A DNA stretch of 64,000 nucleotides from Saccharicrinis carchari. GTDB lineage: Bacteria; Bacteroidota; Bacteroidia; Bacteroidales; Marinilabiliaceae. The translations under genes were made by a program, and so were the position numbers. The DNA lies in the NCBI RefSeq assembly GCF_900182605.1, contig NZ_FXTB01000003.1:248001-312000 (forward strand), written 5' to 3'. Below the pieces are notes generated by a model. The model made no database searches and was not told the origin of the DNA. It worked only from the letters and a program-made list of their open reading frames with translations. The stretch's first letter is position 1, and each line of letters begins with the position of its first letter. Shown here piece after piece: positions 26,345 through 36,384 of this stretch.

Positions 26345-27321
26345 TACATCATTATTTGTCCGGCAATAGCCAATAGAAAAAGGTAGGCCACCAATATATT
26401 TTGCCACCAAATGGAGCGTATTTTATTAATTAGATGCGCGATAACAATGGATGATGGAACCGCCAGCAGGATGAATATCTCCAGATGAATGCCGGTAAAA
26501 AGAAGAACACCGGAAAGGTACAAGGTTGAATATATAAAAACCAGGTATTGCTTGCGCGTAAATATTTTTTTTGTGCCGTAGGCACTTATCACCGAAAGAA
26601 TAGAAATGATAAATATAAATGCGATGGCTACAAGATATATCAAATTAAAGGTAGTGTGTTGGTATGTTTCGGTTATTTTACCCCATGAGAAGCTAATATG
26701 GCTAAAAAAATCCGGCAGTCCACCCCAAATCAATTCTGTACCCAACAAAAACAACCAGGGTAGCACTAAGCCAATTAGCATGGCCAAAAATGATTTAAAA
26801 TTAAGCAGTCTCATTATGATAATCCATATAAGCAACAAGGGAAACAATAACACTACTTTGTAACTGAACAGGCTCGCAACTGAAACCCAAAGTGCAGCCA
26901 AAAAGCAGGTTCTCATCACCTTACGATGATTGTGGGCTGTAAACAGGTAATCCAAGGATACTACAAAAAATACCGTGATGAGCCAAAAAGGGTTAAATTG
27001 CAGCGTAAATGAGATGCCGCCAATAAGCAAAACAAATACAATACCGGGTAAAGCCGACTGTTTGCCGAGAAGACCATATTTTGAATTGAAGCGAGTGATG
27101 CTTAAAGTAACCACTATAGCCGATAAAAAACTAAACAAAAAACCCAACCAGGGTGCAGTTAACACAAATGAGAATAGCTTCCACAACGGCATGGCATCGT
27201 CAAATGAAGCAATATTGAGGTCATATCCTAGCAGCAAAGGCTTTAGCCAAAATAACAGCATAAGAAGGAGCATAAAAGCATATGCCCCTATCTTATTGTT
27301 ATGTATTATTTTTAGTAACAT
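26344..27321 (-). CDS. DUF6427-family polytopic membrane protein
   Basis: A 325-residue membrane protein with about eight to ten helices, highly hydrophobic throughout, with short basic loops such as NHRKVMRT and TKKIFTRKQ. It matches my recollection of DUF6427, a Bacteroidota family of unknown function. Its stop overlaps the start of the downstream carbamoyltransferase. In some genomes this family sits near purD, as it does here (81 bases from the purD stop). Confidence 0.7.
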   Translation of the reverse strand: MLLKIIHNNKIGAYAFMLLLMLLFWLKPLLLGYDLNIASFDDAMPLWKLFSFVLTAPWLGFLFSFLSAIVVTLSITRFNSKYGLLGKQSALPGIVFVLLIGGISFTLQFNPFWLITVFFVVSLDYLFTAHNHRKVMRTCFLAALWVSVASLFSYKVVLLFPLLLIWIIIMRLLNFKSFLAMLIGLVLPWLFLLGTELIWGGLPDFFSHISFSWGKITETYQHTTFNLIYLVAIAFIFIISILSVISAYGTKKIFTRKQYLVFIYSTLYLSGVLLFTGIHLEIFILLAVPSSIVIAHLINKIRSIWWQNILVAYLFLLAIAGQIMM

Positions 27322-27401
27322 GTTATCTGATAGTTATAAAAACGGATCTCCAAGCGGTTGATTATCAACTGTCAAGGGGAGCTGTTTAGCTTTGTCACGC
27401 G

Positions 27402-28670
27402 CTACAAATCGAAGCCGATATCTTTGCGGTAATATATGCCCTCGTAGTTGATGGCTGCCGCGTTTTTATAGGATTGTGCCAGTGCCTCTTTTCTGTTTTT
27501 ACCATAAGCACTTAGGGCCATCACCCTACCACCGTTAGTGAGTACCTTGCCGTTTTGCAGTTTAGTACCTGCATGAAAGGCCATCCCGTCGGTTAATTTA
27601 TCCAGTCCTGTTATTTCCTTACCCTTCTCATATTTGTCCGGATAACCACCCGATACTGTCACCACCGTTGTAACCGTGTCTGGTTCGAATTCGATGGAAC
27701 ATTTGCGTAATTCTTTTGCGGCGGTAGCTTCAAGCAATTCCAATAAATCACCTTTCACACGCGGCAGTATTACCTCGGTTTCCGGATCACCTAATCGCAC
27801 GTTATATTCAATCACATAGGGTTTGTTGTCTACTTTTATTATCCCTATAAATATAAATCCTTTGTAAGGTATTTCGTCGGCGTAAAGGCCGGTTATCGTA
27901 GGCCGAATAATTTTACGGTGCACTTTTTTCATAAATGCTTCGTCGGCAAAAGATACAGGGCTCACAGCGCCCATGCCACCGGTGTTAAGTCCTTTATCGC
28001 CTTCGCCAATGCGCTTATAGTCCTTAGCTTCAGGAAATACCACATAGGCGGAGCCATCGGTGAGCACAAAAACAGAAAGTTCAATACCGTCTAAAAACTC
28101 CTCGATAACCACTTTCTGGCTGGCCTGTCCAAATTTTCCTTCCAGCATGGTTTTCAGCTCCGTTTTGGCTTGTTCCAGGTCATCGATAATGAGTACCCCT
28201 TTGCCGGCCGCCAATCCATCGGCTTTGAGTACATAAGGCGATTTCATTTTTTCAAGAAAGGCAATACCCTTATCCATGGTTTGGAGCGTTACCGAGGTGT
28301 ATTTGGCGGTAGGTATGCCGTAGCGGAGCATAAAGTCTTTCGAAAACTCCTTGCTGCCTTCTAATCTGGCACCCCGCTTCCCCGGGCCAATTACCGAAAT
28401 GTGAGCCAATTTTGGGTCGTTCAGGAAAAAATCCTTTACACCCCTCACCAACGGCTCTTCGGGTCCTACCACCAACATATCAATATTATGGCTTAGTGCT
28501 ATTTCTTTAACCGCATCAAAGTTGTTGGGATCCACATCGATATTGGTTCCCAGTTGAGCTGTTCCTGCATTGCCGGGTGCAATAATCAGTTCTTTAAGTT
28601 TTGGGCTTTGCTTGAGTTTCCAGGCCAAGGCATGCTCTCTGCCTCCCGAACCTAATAAAAGTACGTTCAT
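27402..28670 (-). CDS. purD: Phosphoribosylamine--glycine ligase
   Basis: Second step of purine synthesis: joins phosphoribosylamine and glycine using ATP in the cytosol. The 422-residue ATP-grasp enzyme starts at the ATG at 28670 with MNVLLLGSGGREHALAWK; the 12 extra residues of the longest frame are not part of the family. The ATP-grasp motif LKADGLAAGKGV and the signature RLGDPETEVILPR are intact. Length is normal. Confidence 0.97.
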   Translation of the reverse strand: MNVLLLGSGGREHALAWKLKQSPKLKELIIAPGNAGTAQLGTNIDVDPNNFDAVKEIALSHNIDMLVVGPEEPLVRGVKDFFLNDPKLAHISVIGPGKRGARLEGSKEFSKDFMLRYGIPTAKYTSVTLQTMDKGIAFLEKMKSPYVLKADGLAAGKGVLIIDDLEQAKTELKTMLEGKFGQASQKVVIEEFLDGIELSVFVLTDGSAYVVFPEAKDYKRIGEGDKGLNTGGMGAVSPVSFADEAFMKKVHRKIIRPTITGLYADEIPYKGFIFIGIIKVDNKPYVIEYNVRLGDPETEVILPRVKGDLLELLEATAAKELRKCSIEFEPDTVTTVVTVSGGYPDKYEKGKEITGLDKLTDGMAFHAGTKLQNGKVLTNGGRVMALSAYGKNRKEALAQSYKNAAAINYEGIYYRKDIGFDL

Positions 28671-28943
28671 TTTTAAACTATATTTATATAATATTAGTAG
28701 TGCCAAATGCAGGGATACTTTAAGCTCATACCAATATGTTTTATTGTAAAAAACACTAGTTACCCCACAAGCAGGCCGGTTTATCCTTACCTCTTGATAC
28801 TTATATGTTGATCCCTACACCTCATTATTCAACACTTAATTATGATGCCACAAAAAAGGTAGAATGCACGGTATCTTTCTTTGCGTTTGTTGTGTACCCT
28901 TTTGTGCTACGTCGTTTATTTTTCAAGGGCTTATCGTAGCGGT
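28671..28943. other. Intergenic region between deacetylase and purD
   Basis: About 270 bases holding the purD promoter region on the minus strand. I see no ORF or clear hairpin. Confidence 0.3.
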
Positions 28944-29552
28944 CTATTTAATCACTCTTGTTGTCCACTTTTTCTGTGCAATCATTTCCAGAGTTTTCGG
29001 AAATGCATACTTCATGTTTTTTTCGGCCTTTAGGGAGTCGTGAAAAACAACTATGGAACCCGGCCGTATGTAATTTTTTACATTATCAAAAACCCGGCTT
29101 CCCGTTAATCTACTGTCATAGTCCTTGCTTAGTACATCCCACATCACAATTTTATCGAAGCTTTGTTTTAATTTAGCCACATACCAGGGATACAACTGGC
29201 CATGTGGCGGACGAAAAAGCGTAGATTCGATCAAACTTGAAGCCTTTCTTACGTTATCAAAATATTTTACCCTATCTGTGCGCCATGCCGATAGATGGTT
29301 GTATGTGTGGTTGCCCACCTTATGTCCGCGTTTTATTATCTCATCAAAAATATCGGGGTATCGATGCACATTTTCGCCTACACAAAAAAATGTGAGTTTA
29401 GCTCCCCATCTGTCGGCCTCGTTCAGTACCCAAGGTGTTATTTCGGGTATGGGGCCATCGTCAAAGCTTACAAACACCTCGTTACCTGTATGTTGGTAGC
29501 GCCAGGTAAGTTGTGACAATAAGTATTTGGCAAACAGGGGAGGCCTTACCAT
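28944..29552 (-). CDS. Polysaccharide deacetylase (NodB homology domain)
   Basis: A 202-residue carbohydrate esterase family 4 protein that removes N-acetyl groups from a glycan such as peptidoglycan or an exported polysaccharide. All NodB motifs are visible: SFDDGP (catalytic Asp pair), HTYNH (zinc His-x3-His), RPPHGQ, and VMWDVLSKDYD, plus VVFHDS near the end. There is no evident signal peptide, which is common in this short Bacteroidota subgroup. It begins two bases after the stop of the DUF2723 gene, so the two are co-transcribed. Confidence 0.93.
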   Translation of the reverse strand: MVRPPLFAKYLLSQLTWRYQHTGNEVFVSFDDGPIPEITPWVLNEADRWGAKLTFFCVGENVHRYPDIFDEIIKRGHKVGNHTYNHLSAWRTDRVKYFDNVRKASSLIESTLFRPPHGQLYPWYVAKLKQSFDKIVMWDVLSKDYDSRLTGSRVFDNVKNYIRPGSIVVFHDSLKAEKNMKYAFPKTLEMIAQKKWTTRVIK

Positions 29553-29554
29553 TT

Positions 29555-32500
29555 TTATTCGATGCTTAGTTCCTTTATGTCGTTTAACTGATTTAACTCT
29601 TCGCCCCTGAGCTTTTTCATCAATTCGTTCCTGTTATATTTGGCCATGAGCTTATCTATTTCGTGATTGAATAGCATGCTTTGACGATACTGATACTCAA
29701 AACGATTTTTTTCCTCTAATGGCAGCGTCATGTAGTAATTAATGGTTTGGCTGCTTATCAGGGCAAGATTTTCTAATAGCTGGTCGGCTACAAGAGGTTT
29801 GCCCTCCAGGTAAAATCCTTCGGCTGCAAAAACCGAAAGCAGATTATCGGGCAAAACGTCCGGAGCAAGCTTACTTAAGTCCTTACTCAAATCCTCGCGT
29901 AACTTGTGGCGATTATACCTTACCGTCATGTTGGCAATTTCGGTATATATAGCCAGGCTGCGCTGAAAATCGTCGCCTACATTGTTTTGTTTACTGGTGG
30001 GCAGCGAGGAGAAAAAGTTTATTTCCTGGTAGGATTGATGACCAAATAATCGCAAAATGTCGTCTCCTTTTTCATGTTCATCGGCCTTGTAATATCCCTC
30101 GGCCAGAAAGATGGAGAAGTAATTGTGCGGTACTTTTTCTACCGGCATCTTTGTTAAAGCCATATCTAATATCTCAATGGCTTTATCTTTTTTACCTTCA
30201 TCCAGCAAGGTATTGGCCAAGCGCGACATGTTATTGCGTATGTTCATGGCCATGCGCTGATGGTTTTCGTCGAGGTACACACGTGGATCATCGAAGCCCC
30301 CCCAGCGAAAGGTGTTTTTAAATTTATCGTACATTTTATCCGAGGCTACACGTCCAAACTGGCCATCGGCCGAATTGGTTTTGATGGGCACCACTTTGTA
30401 GGCAAAGCCTTCTAGCTGGAAATAATCTTCCAGATTGGCATAGTTGTCCTGGCCTACTGTAACGGCAAAATAAATTGGACGATTCCAATCGTTGTTGGAT
30501 AGCATGTCCAATATCATGAGTTCATTTTTTAAGATGTACTCTTTGTTAAAGTCGATGTTCACTTGAGGTACAATCAGGTGTGCAGCATCTTCACTAACCA
30601 CCCCGGTTTGCACCGCTTTTAAACTATCAACAGGAATGCTGAACGATCTGGATGGCATGTGGTCGATCCGTCCCGGGTAACCCGGAATTTCTTTGGTTTT
30701 AGGATTGTTGCTGGCCACAAACCTGATTGCTTCTTTTAAATCTACTCTACCTTGTATTCGCGGTAACAGGTGCACCACATCCCTTGTTCCGGTAACGTAC
30801 TGATCGTGTGTGAGCGAAAATGGCAACGGATCCGATTCGTAGGCTTTACGACCCATCTGATCGATGTACCAATCGGTTTGCAGATAACTAAGGTTACACA
30901 CTCTAACATCGGTACGATATCCTTCTACCTCCTGGGCATACCAAAGCGGAAAGGTATCGTTGTCGCCATTGGTAAAAATAATGGCGTTTTCGTCGCAGGT
31001 ATCCAGATAGTTAAATGCCAGATCACGCGCTACAAAACGGTGAGAACGGTTGTGGTCGTCCCAGTTTTCCGATAGCATGATTCCGGGTACCAGAACCAGT
31101 GTTATTGCAGTAGCTCCTATGGCTGCTGCCTTAGCGGGCATTATCTTTCTTAATCCTTCGGCCACAGCCAATACACCCAGGCCAATCCATATGGCAAAGG
31201 CATAAAACGATCCGGCGTAGGCATAGTCGCGCTCACGCGGTTGCAAGGGCGTTTGGTTTAAGTAGAGTACAATGGCCAGCCCGGTGAGCAGGAATAGTAA
31301 CATTACAATCCAGAAGCCTTGTTTGCCCCGCTTGCCTTGCTGGTATTGAAACAATAGACCTGCCAGACCCAATAGTAATGGCAACAGGTAGTATTTGTTA
31401 TGGGCGCGGTTCTCGTTATATAAATCCGGTAGTTTAGATTGATCGCCCAATCGCATGTTGTCGAGAAAAGAAATGCCGGATAGCCAATTTCCTTTATGTA
31501 TTTCGCCGTTGCCCTGCATATCGTTTTGGCGTCCGGCAAAGTTCCACATAAAGTACCTAAAGTACATGTGTTTTATCTGATAATTGAAAAAGAAGCTCAG
31601 GTTTTGGCCGAAGCTCGGCAGAGTGATGGTTCTCATCTCACCGGTTTCCTGATCTTCTATTTGTACTCTGCGTCCCTTGGGTTCGCCTCCTCCCCAATAT
31701 TTATATTGCGAAATATGGCGCCCTTCGCGACTGTACATCCTGGGGAAAATTGTAGTTGTATTACTATCGAACACGTAATGTGGTTTGTAATCCACCGTTT
31801 TATATTCACCATCTTTTTTAATGCGTATGGGAGCGCCTTTTTTAGAACTGGACTTTTTGCGGTCGATAGGCGAATTATAATATTGACCCGTGAAGAGTGG
31901 CCTGTCGCCGTATTGCTCCCGGTTCAGATATCCCATCATAGAAAAAACGTCTTCAGGCGAGTTTTGGTCCATGGTGGGGTTGGCGTACGAACGGATAACA
32001 ATCATGGCAAATGAGGAGTAGCCAATTAATATTACGGTACTGCCCAGTAAAAGAGTATTCAGGATTATTTTTTGATGTTTGTGGGTGTACCATATTCCAA
32101 ATACCAGTGCGCTCACCAATAAAATCAGATAAATGGCGATGCCGGTGTTGAAAGGTGCGCCAAATGAATTGACAAAAAGCAACTCGAACCAACTGGCTAT
32201 TTTAACGGTGTAAGGGATGATACCGTAAAGTATGCCCGCCAATAAAGCAGCCGATATTCCCAGAGCGCTGGCAATTCCTTTTTGGGTAACATCGAATTTT
32301 TTGTAATAATACACCATTACGATAGCCGGTATGGCCAATAGATTTAACAGGTGCACACCAATAGAAAGCCCCATAAGGTAGGCAATCAATATTAACCAGC
32401 GGTTGGCGTATTTATCGTCGGCCACATCCTCCCATTTTAAGATAGCCCAAAACACTACTGCCGTAAACAACGACGACATAGCATAAACTTCGCCCTCCAC

Positions 32501-32917
32501 AGCCGAAAACCAAAATGTATCGGAGAAAGTGTAGGCCAGTGCACCAACTAATCCTGCACCTAGTACTGCCCAGGATCGCCAGGTTTTGTTCTCCTGGTTC
32601 ATAAAAAACCTACGCCCCAGGTGGGTGATGGTCCAAAATAAAAACAGAATGGTAAAAGCACTTGCAAGACCACTCATCAGGTTAACCATGTAGGCCACCG
32701 AATCGGTATCGGGGGCAAAAAGGGTGAAAAATCGACCTATAATCATAAATACCGGTGCCCCAGGAGGATGCCCCACCAATAGCTTGTAGGAGGTAGATAT
32801 AAATTCGCCACAGTCCCAAAAACTGGCTGTGGGTTCTATTGTCATGGTGTAAGTAACTGCTGCAATGGTAAAAGTAAGCCATCCAAGCAGATTATTGAGT
32901 AGTTTGTGGTTCTTCAT
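29555..32917 (-). CDS. DUF2723-family membrane glycosyltransferase-like protein
   Basis: An 1120-residue protein. The N-terminal half has about a dozen membrane helices, with MTIEPTASFWDCGEF in the first loop, the characteristic DUF2723 motif placing an acidic pair (D-x-x-E) after the first helix as in GT-C/protein O-mannosyltransferase enzymes. A long soluble C-terminal half (about 600 onward) contains NGDNDTFPLWY and helical, TPR-like repeats near the end. The family is related to eukaryotic TMEM260. I infer transfer of a sugar from a lipid carrier to exported proteins or lipids. The deacetylase gene follows two bases later. Confidence 0.88.
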   Translation of the reverse strand: MKNHKLLNNLLGWLTFTIAAVTYTMTIEPTASFWDCGEFISTSYKLLVGHPPGAPVFMIIGRFFTLFAPDTDSVAYMVNLMSGLASAFTILFLFWTITHLGRRFFMNQENKTWRSWAVLGAGLVGALAYTFSDTFWFSAVEGEVYAMSSLFTAVVFWAILKWEDVADDKYANRWLILIAYLMGLSIGVHLLNLLAIPAIVMVYYYKKFDVTQKGIASALGISAALLAGILYGIIPYTVKIASWFELLFVNSFGAPFNTGIAIYLILLVSALVFGIWYTHKHQKIILNTLLLGSTVILIGYSSFAMIVIRSYANPTMDQNSPEDVFSMMGYLNREQYGDRPLFTGQYYNSPIDRKKSSSKKGAPIRIKKDGEYKTVDYKPHYVFDSNTTTIFPRMYSREGRHISQYKYWGGGEPKGRRVQIEDQETGEMRTITLPSFGQNLSFFFNYQIKHMYFRYFMWNFAGRQNDMQGNGEIHKGNWLSGISFLDNMRLGDQSKLPDLYNENRAHNKYYLLPLLLGLAGLLFQYQQGKRGKQGFWIVMLLFLLTGLAIVLYLNQTPLQPRERDYAYAGSFYAFAIWIGLGVLAVAEGLRKIMPAKAAAIGATAITLVLVPGIMLSENWDDHNRSHRFVARDLAFNYLDTCDENAIIFTNGDNDTFPLWYAQEVEGYRTDVRVCNLSYLQTDWYIDQMGRKAYESDPLPFSLTHDQYVTGTRDVVHLLPRIQGRVDLKEAIRFVASNNPKTKEIPGYPGRIDHMPSRSFSIPVDSLKAVQTGVVSEDAAHLIVPQVNIDFNKEYILKNELMILDMLSNNDWNRPIYFAVTVGQDNYANLEDYFQLEGFAYKVVPIKTNSADGQFGRVASDKMYDKFKNTFRWGGFDDPRVYLDENHQRMAMNIRNNMSRLANTLLDEGKKDKAIEILDMALTKMPVEKVPHNYFSIFLAEGYYKADEHEKGDDILRLFGHQSYQEINFFSSLPTSKQNNVGDDFQRSLAIYTEIANMTVRYNRHKLREDLSKDLSKLAPDVLPDNLLSVFAAEGFYLEGKPLVADQLLENLALISSQTINYYMTLPLEEKNRFEYQYRQSMLFNHEIDKLMAKYNRNELMKKLRGEELNQLNDIKELSIE

Positions 32918-33154
32918 TTTAACTTAGTTATTCTCTGAATATCAACTTGATACGTAAAACATTGCCACTTAAGCGTGCAAAGTTGAGGTCAAAAATAACT
33001 AATTTTTATCAATCCTATTTTTAAAGGGCAACTTTGTTGCCAAATAAATCCATATTATTCAGCATGTAGGTGTAAAAAATAGGCTTAAGTATAAAGCCAA
33101 TTTGAAAAAGAATGTATTATTAGCGATGGTAAGTTTTTTAAGGCGGGTTATTAT
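32918..33154. other. Intergenic region upstream of the DUF2723 gene
   Basis: About 240 AT-rich bases that should hold the DUF2723 promoter on the minus strand; TATTTTTG on that strand near 32990-33000 is a possible -7 element. Nothing else is seen. Confidence 0.3.
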
Positions 33155-33193
33155 TAATAAAAAAAGCACCCAATGATTAGATGCTATTTTTTT
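33155..33193 (-). terminator. Bidirectional intrinsic terminator
   Basis: AGCACCCAAT (33165-33174) and ATTAGATGCT (33176-33185) form a stem; on the minus strand the two mismatches become G-U pairs. Ten mostly A bases on the left give a U-tract for minus-strand RNA, and seven T bases on the right could serve the other direction. It lies 23 bases past the stop of the small ORF at 33216. Confidence 0.75.
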
Positions 33194-33215
33194 CGGTTCG
33201 CTTGGTGGGAATAGC

Positions 33216-33332
33216 TCAAATGGTCATTAAAACAATAATGGCGAGGAGTACCATAATTTGAAGTAGCAAAAACCGGACAGGGATGTCGATTTTTTTAAAA
33301 CTAAAGTACTTGTGGTCGAATAGATTTTTCAT
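33216..33332 (-). CDS. 38-residue single-helix membrane peptide
   Basis: Starting at the ATG at 33332, the peptide reads MKNLFDHKYFSFKKIDIP, then a hydrophobic helix to the C-terminus (LLLQIMVLLAIIVLMTI). No family is recognised. Support comes from a well-placed terminator just downstream on the same strand and a conventional basic-then-hydrophobic layout. The longer frame from 33401 is less likely. Confidence 0.45.
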   Translation of the reverse strand: MKNLFDHKYFSFKKIDIPVRFLLLQIMVLLAIIVLMTI

Positions 33333-33678
33333 ATCGGTTTGATTTATGATTGTTTCTGATGCTTTGACTGAATTTTTCTTAAAAGGTTGCGTCAATGGCA
33401 AAAAAATGTTAATCCATAATCAATCTAAATCACATTTGCTCAAAATCCTATAATATTGGGATGAAAATACTTGCATAATAAAAGACAAAAGAGGCTAAAC
33501 TCTTTTATTTATCTTTTTTATTGTCTTTATTTGTACTAAACGTAATTTTATCGTGTTTATTATTCAATCTATATCTTCTTCTCATAACGCAGGGGTTTCC
33601 TCAAGCGCTCCCTTTGAAAATCATTTTTACATGGTAATGGATATGATGTGTCGAATGATGATGACCATTTAGTGTCGC
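33333..33678. other. Intergenic region upstream of metY
   Basis: About 345 bases with poor coding potential on either strand. It contains the AT-rich promoter region of metY and the beginning of its leader; no known riboswitch class is recognised. Confidence 0.3.
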
Positions 33679-35087
<1,409 letters not shown>

Positions 35088-35129
35088 ATAATTGTTGGAG
35101 CAAGATTCAGCGCAGCATTTTTTTTGACT

Positions 35130-35137
35130 TATATTTG
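35130..35137 (+). promoter_or_regulatory. Candidate Bacteroidota -7 promoter element for hom
   Basis: TATATTTG fits the TAnnTTTG consensus and lies 50 bases before the homoserine dehydrogenase start. A convincing -33 element at the right distance was not found. The terminator hairpin begins two bases later, so both signals overlap. Confidence 0.4.
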
Positions 35138-35138
35138 C

Positions 35139-35176
35139 CCATTGGAGTGATATTCGCTCCAATGGTTTATTTTTTT
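35139..35176 (+). terminator. Intrinsic terminator between metY and hom
   Basis: CCATTGGAG (35139-35147) pairs perfectly with CTCCAATGG (35157-35165), a 9-base loop, then a T-rich tract. It ends 12 bases before the ATG of the next gene, so it either ends metY messages or acts as an attenuator for hom. Confidence 0.85.
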
Positions 35177-35187
35177 ATATTAGCTAC

Positions 35188-36384
35188 ATGACAAAGAAAT
35201 TGAAAATTGGTCTGGCTGGTTTTGGCGTAGTAGGCCAAGGATTGATGGATGTGCTTAAAAAGAGTCCAGCATTGGATGCCGAAGTGCTAAAAATATGCGT
35301 AAAAACCCGTAAGGAACGTACTTTACCAGAGAATATGTTTTGTTACTCGGCCGACGAATTAATTAATGACGACAACATTAACCTGATTGTTGAATTGATT
35401 TCGGATTTCGAAGAAGCCTACCATATTGTTACTTCTGCTTTAAAAAAAGGGAAGCATGTGGTATCGGCCAACAAAAAAATGATCGCCGAGAATATCGCAG
35501 AGCTTATCGAACTGCAAGATAAACATGGTGTTTCCTTACTCTACGAGGCATCTGCCTGTGGTAGCATACCTGTAATACGTAATTTGGAGGAGTATTACGA
35601 TAACGATCTGCTGTTGTCGGTAACGGGTATCCTCAACGGTTCGTCAAATTATATCCTTTCCAAAATATTCGATCACAACCAAGGGTATGCAGAATCGCTT
35701 AAAGAGGCGCAGGATCTGGGTTTTGCCGAGGCTGATCCGAGTTTTGATGTGGATGGCTTCGACTCCCTGTTTAAATTAATTATTTTAACGGTACATAGTT
35801 TCGGTACTGTGGTTGATCCCAAAGAGGTATTGAATTATGGGATTTCGAACATCTCGGATTTCGATATCCAATTTGCTAAAGAAAAAGGATACAAGATAAA
35901 GCTGGTGGCTCAGGTGGAGAAACTGGCCGAAAATAAAATATCACTTTTTGTGCTGCCCCGACTGGTTCGCAAAGACAAATACATATATAGTGTTGAGGAC
36001 GAGTTTAATGGTGTAGTAATTAAAGGCCTGGCTTACGATAAGCAGTTTATGTTTGGCAAAGGGGCGGGTGGACATCCTACCGGATCGGCCGTTCTTTCCG
36101 ATATTACCGCCATTGGCCACGATTATAAATACGAGTACAAAAAGAAAAATTATTATCCCGATTTTTACTACGAACAAACCGGCGAAATTGAAATTTATCT
36201 TCGGTATAACAAAAAGGAAGATCTGGATAAATTTAATTTCATAAATGTATCGGAGGAGTATGCCGGGCCTCAGTTCAACTACAAAATTGGTATGATAAAA
36301 TTAAAAGACTTAATTAATATAAAAGATGAGTTGAGGGGGATGGATATCTTTATTGCCGTAACCCGAAAAACATTGAACTATTAA
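35188..36384 (+). CDS. hom: Homoserine dehydrogenase
   Basis: Reduces aspartate semialdehyde to homoserine with NAD(P)H, at the branch to threonine and methionine. The 398-residue protein has the nucleotide-binding GFGVVGQG at residues 11-18, SANKKMIAE, the substrate-loop GILNGSSNYIL and the catalytic-site motif GFAEADPSFDVDGFDS. It is not fused to aspartokinase. The C-terminal 80 residues lack an obvious ACT domain but are similar in length to one. Its stop codon abuts that of the convergent Na/Pi transporter gene with no gap. Confidence 0.95.
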   Translation: MTKKLKIGLAGFGVVGQGLMDVLKKSPALDAEVLKICVKTRKERTLPENMFCYSADELINDDNINLIVELISDFEEAYHIVTSALKKGKHVVSANKKMIAENIAELIELQDKHGVSLLYEASACGSIPVIRNLEEYYDNDLLLSVTGILNGSSNYILSKIFDHNQGYAESLKEAQDLGFAEADPSFDVDGFDSLFKLIILTVHSFGTVVDPKEVLNYGISNISDFDIQFAKEKGYKIKLVAQVEKLAENKISLFVLPRLVRKDKYIYSVEDEFNGVVIKGLAYDKQFMFGKGAGGHPTGSAVLSDITAIGHDYKYEYKKKNYYPDFYYEQTGEIEIYLRYNKKEDLDKFNFINVSEEYAGPQFNYKIGMIKLKDLINIKDELRGMDIFIAVTRKTLNY

